A program made the position numbers and the translations under genes. Shown piece after piece: positions 4,963 to 5,625 of a stretch of DNA of 5,625 nucleotides (its first letter is position 1; each line of letters opens with the position of its first letter). Under the pieces are notes generated by a model. It was given only the letters and a program-made list of their open reading frames with translations, was not told where the DNA came from and made no database searches. Origin of the DNA: a bacterium UBP18_UBA7526 (GTDB lineage: Bacteria > UBP18 > UBA7526); NCBI GenBank assembly GCA_002478245.1, contig DLMW01000048.1, positions 29,600-35,224 on the forward strand. The letters are read 5' to 3'.

Positions 4963-5586
4963 ATGTTTTTGAGGAAAGTAGTGCTCGGGGAGCTGCTTGC
5001 TAACTGCTACATCATTGCTGACGATGGAAGTAGAGAGGCAATGGTCATCGATCCCAGCGCAGGAGGGGAAGAGATCCTCAAGGTAGTAGGGGATAATAAT
5101 CTAAAGGTTAAGTATATCATCAATACCCATGGTCATGTGGACCATATCGGAGCCAATGCAAAGATTAAGGAGGCTACGAAAGCAGAAGTTCTAATCCATA
5201 AAGATGACCGGGATCTATTAGGTTCGCCAGCAAAGAACCTGGCTATCTTCTGGGGGAGGATGACCAAATCCCCTCCTGCAGATAGACTCTTAAAAGGCGA
5301 AGAGATAATCCCTTTAGGGGATCTTAAGATTAGGGTCATCCATACCCCAGGCCATACCAGGGGAAGTATCTGCCTCTTGGTAGAGAATAGATTATTTAGT
5401 GGGGATACTCTCTTGAGAAACACCATAGGAAGAACCGACCTACCTGGAGCTTCAAGCAGGATACTTGTTCAATCCATTAGAGAGAGGCTCCTTCCCTTAG
5501 GGGATGGGATCAGAATTTATCCTGGCCATGAAGAGGAGACGACCATCGGCCAGGAAAAAAGGAACAATCCCTTCTTGCAAGAGTAG
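4963..5586 (+). CDS. Metallo-beta-lactamase-fold hydrolase, glyoxalase II-like (YcbL type)
   Basis: A 207-residue MBL-fold enzyme close to the YcbL/glyoxalase II group. The two-metal site is complete: H56, H58, D60 and H61 in NTHGHVDHIGAN, H131 in TPGHTRGS, D148 in FSGDTLL and H189 in YPGHEEET. GRTDLPGAS (156-164) and the C-terminal NNPFL are family hallmarks. The short C-terminus lacks the glutathione-binding extension of true glyoxalase II, so a thioester or related hydrolase activity is expected, with unknown substrate. The N-terminus MFLRKVVLGELLANCYII fits the family (usually V.GPL.TNCYI). TAAGG (4956-4960) is only two bases from the ATG, unusually close. A TTG at 4969 would have a more usual eight-base spacing and lose two residues. 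No promoter is clear in the repeat-filled gap upstream. Confidence 0.93.
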   Translation: MFLRKVVLGELLANCYIIADDGSREAMVIDPSAGGEEILKVVGDNNLKVKYIINTHGHVDHIGANAKIKEATKAEVLIHKDDRDLLGSPAKNLAIFWGRMTKSPPADRLLKGEEIIPLGDLKIRVIHTPGHTRGSICLLVENRLFSGDTLLRNTIGRTDLPGASSRILVQSIRERLLPLGDGIRIYPGHEEETTIGQEKRNNPFLQE

Positions 5587-5594
5587 GGGAGAAT

Positions 5595-5600
5595 AGGAGG
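5595..5600 (+). promoter_or_regulatory. Strong Shine-Dalgarno site for a gene running off the window
   Basis: AGGAGG lies eight bases after the MBL stop codon and implies a cotranscribed next gene. No ATG or GTG sits at normal spacing. TTG at 5610 meets a stop after four codons, and ATG at 5621 is 20 bases away. An ACG at 5605 opens a frame reading NWFAHE to the window end. The true start cannot be settled here. Confidence 0.5.
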
Positions 5601-5625
5601 ATAAACGAATTGGTTCGCTCATGAA

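Noticed and set aside
5133..5426. Minus-strand open frame within the MBL gene
   Set aside because: It is a shadow of a well-conserved + strand gene containing the HxHxDH motif.

Overview
The window reads as a compact bacterial chromosome segment with every gene on the + strand. Nothing in it is specific to a phage, plasmid or known insertion sequence. Arginine is mostly AGA/AGG, intergenic junk is AT-rich, and the proteins are rich in Lys/Glu. This fits an uncultivated anaerobic or thermophilic bacterial lineage, but no gene here allows a firm taxonomic call.

Layout. (1) Positions 16-1656 form a tightly packed cluster: a Yip1-type membrane protein, a PIN-domain ribonuclease-like protein (ATGA overlap) and a MagIII/endonuclease III-like DNA glycosylase (23-base overlap). 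(2) Positions 1645-1880 hold a non-coding, inverted-repeat-rich block bounded by degenerate 7-base repeats. (3) About 1885-2178 is the wreck of a gamma-class carbonic anhydrase-like (left-handed beta-helix) gene, with a lost 5' end, a frameshift and an internal deletion. (4) Positions 2178-3511 encode a PHP-domain phosphoesterase and a HAD phosphatase, joined by TAATG and GTGA overlaps. (5) Positions 3511-3574 are a degenerate 10-base tandem repeat leading into a HIT-family nucleotide hydrolase/phosphorylase (3575-4051). (6) D-aminoacyl-tRNA deacylase (dtd) lies at 4171-4614. (7) Positions 4604-4962 form a 348-base gene-free gap with a second heptamer-bounded hairpin element and an AT-rich inverted repeat. 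(8) A glyoxalase II-like metallo-beta-lactamase-fold hydrolase lies at 4963-5586, followed by a strong Shine-Dalgarno sequence at the window edge.

Functionally the genes are mostly housekeeping and damage-control enzymes: DNA base repair (MagIII-like), proofreading of mischarged tRNA (DTD), nucleotide clean-up (HIT) and thioester or phosphoester hydrolysis (MBL, PHP, HAD). The dtd then MBL order is the familiar rel-dtd-MBL neighbourhood of many bacteria, here split by repeats. No defence or mobile system is evident. The most unusual content is non-coding: two heptamer-bounded palindromic elements whose left ends contain the stop codons of the preceding genes, one of them abutting the broken gene.
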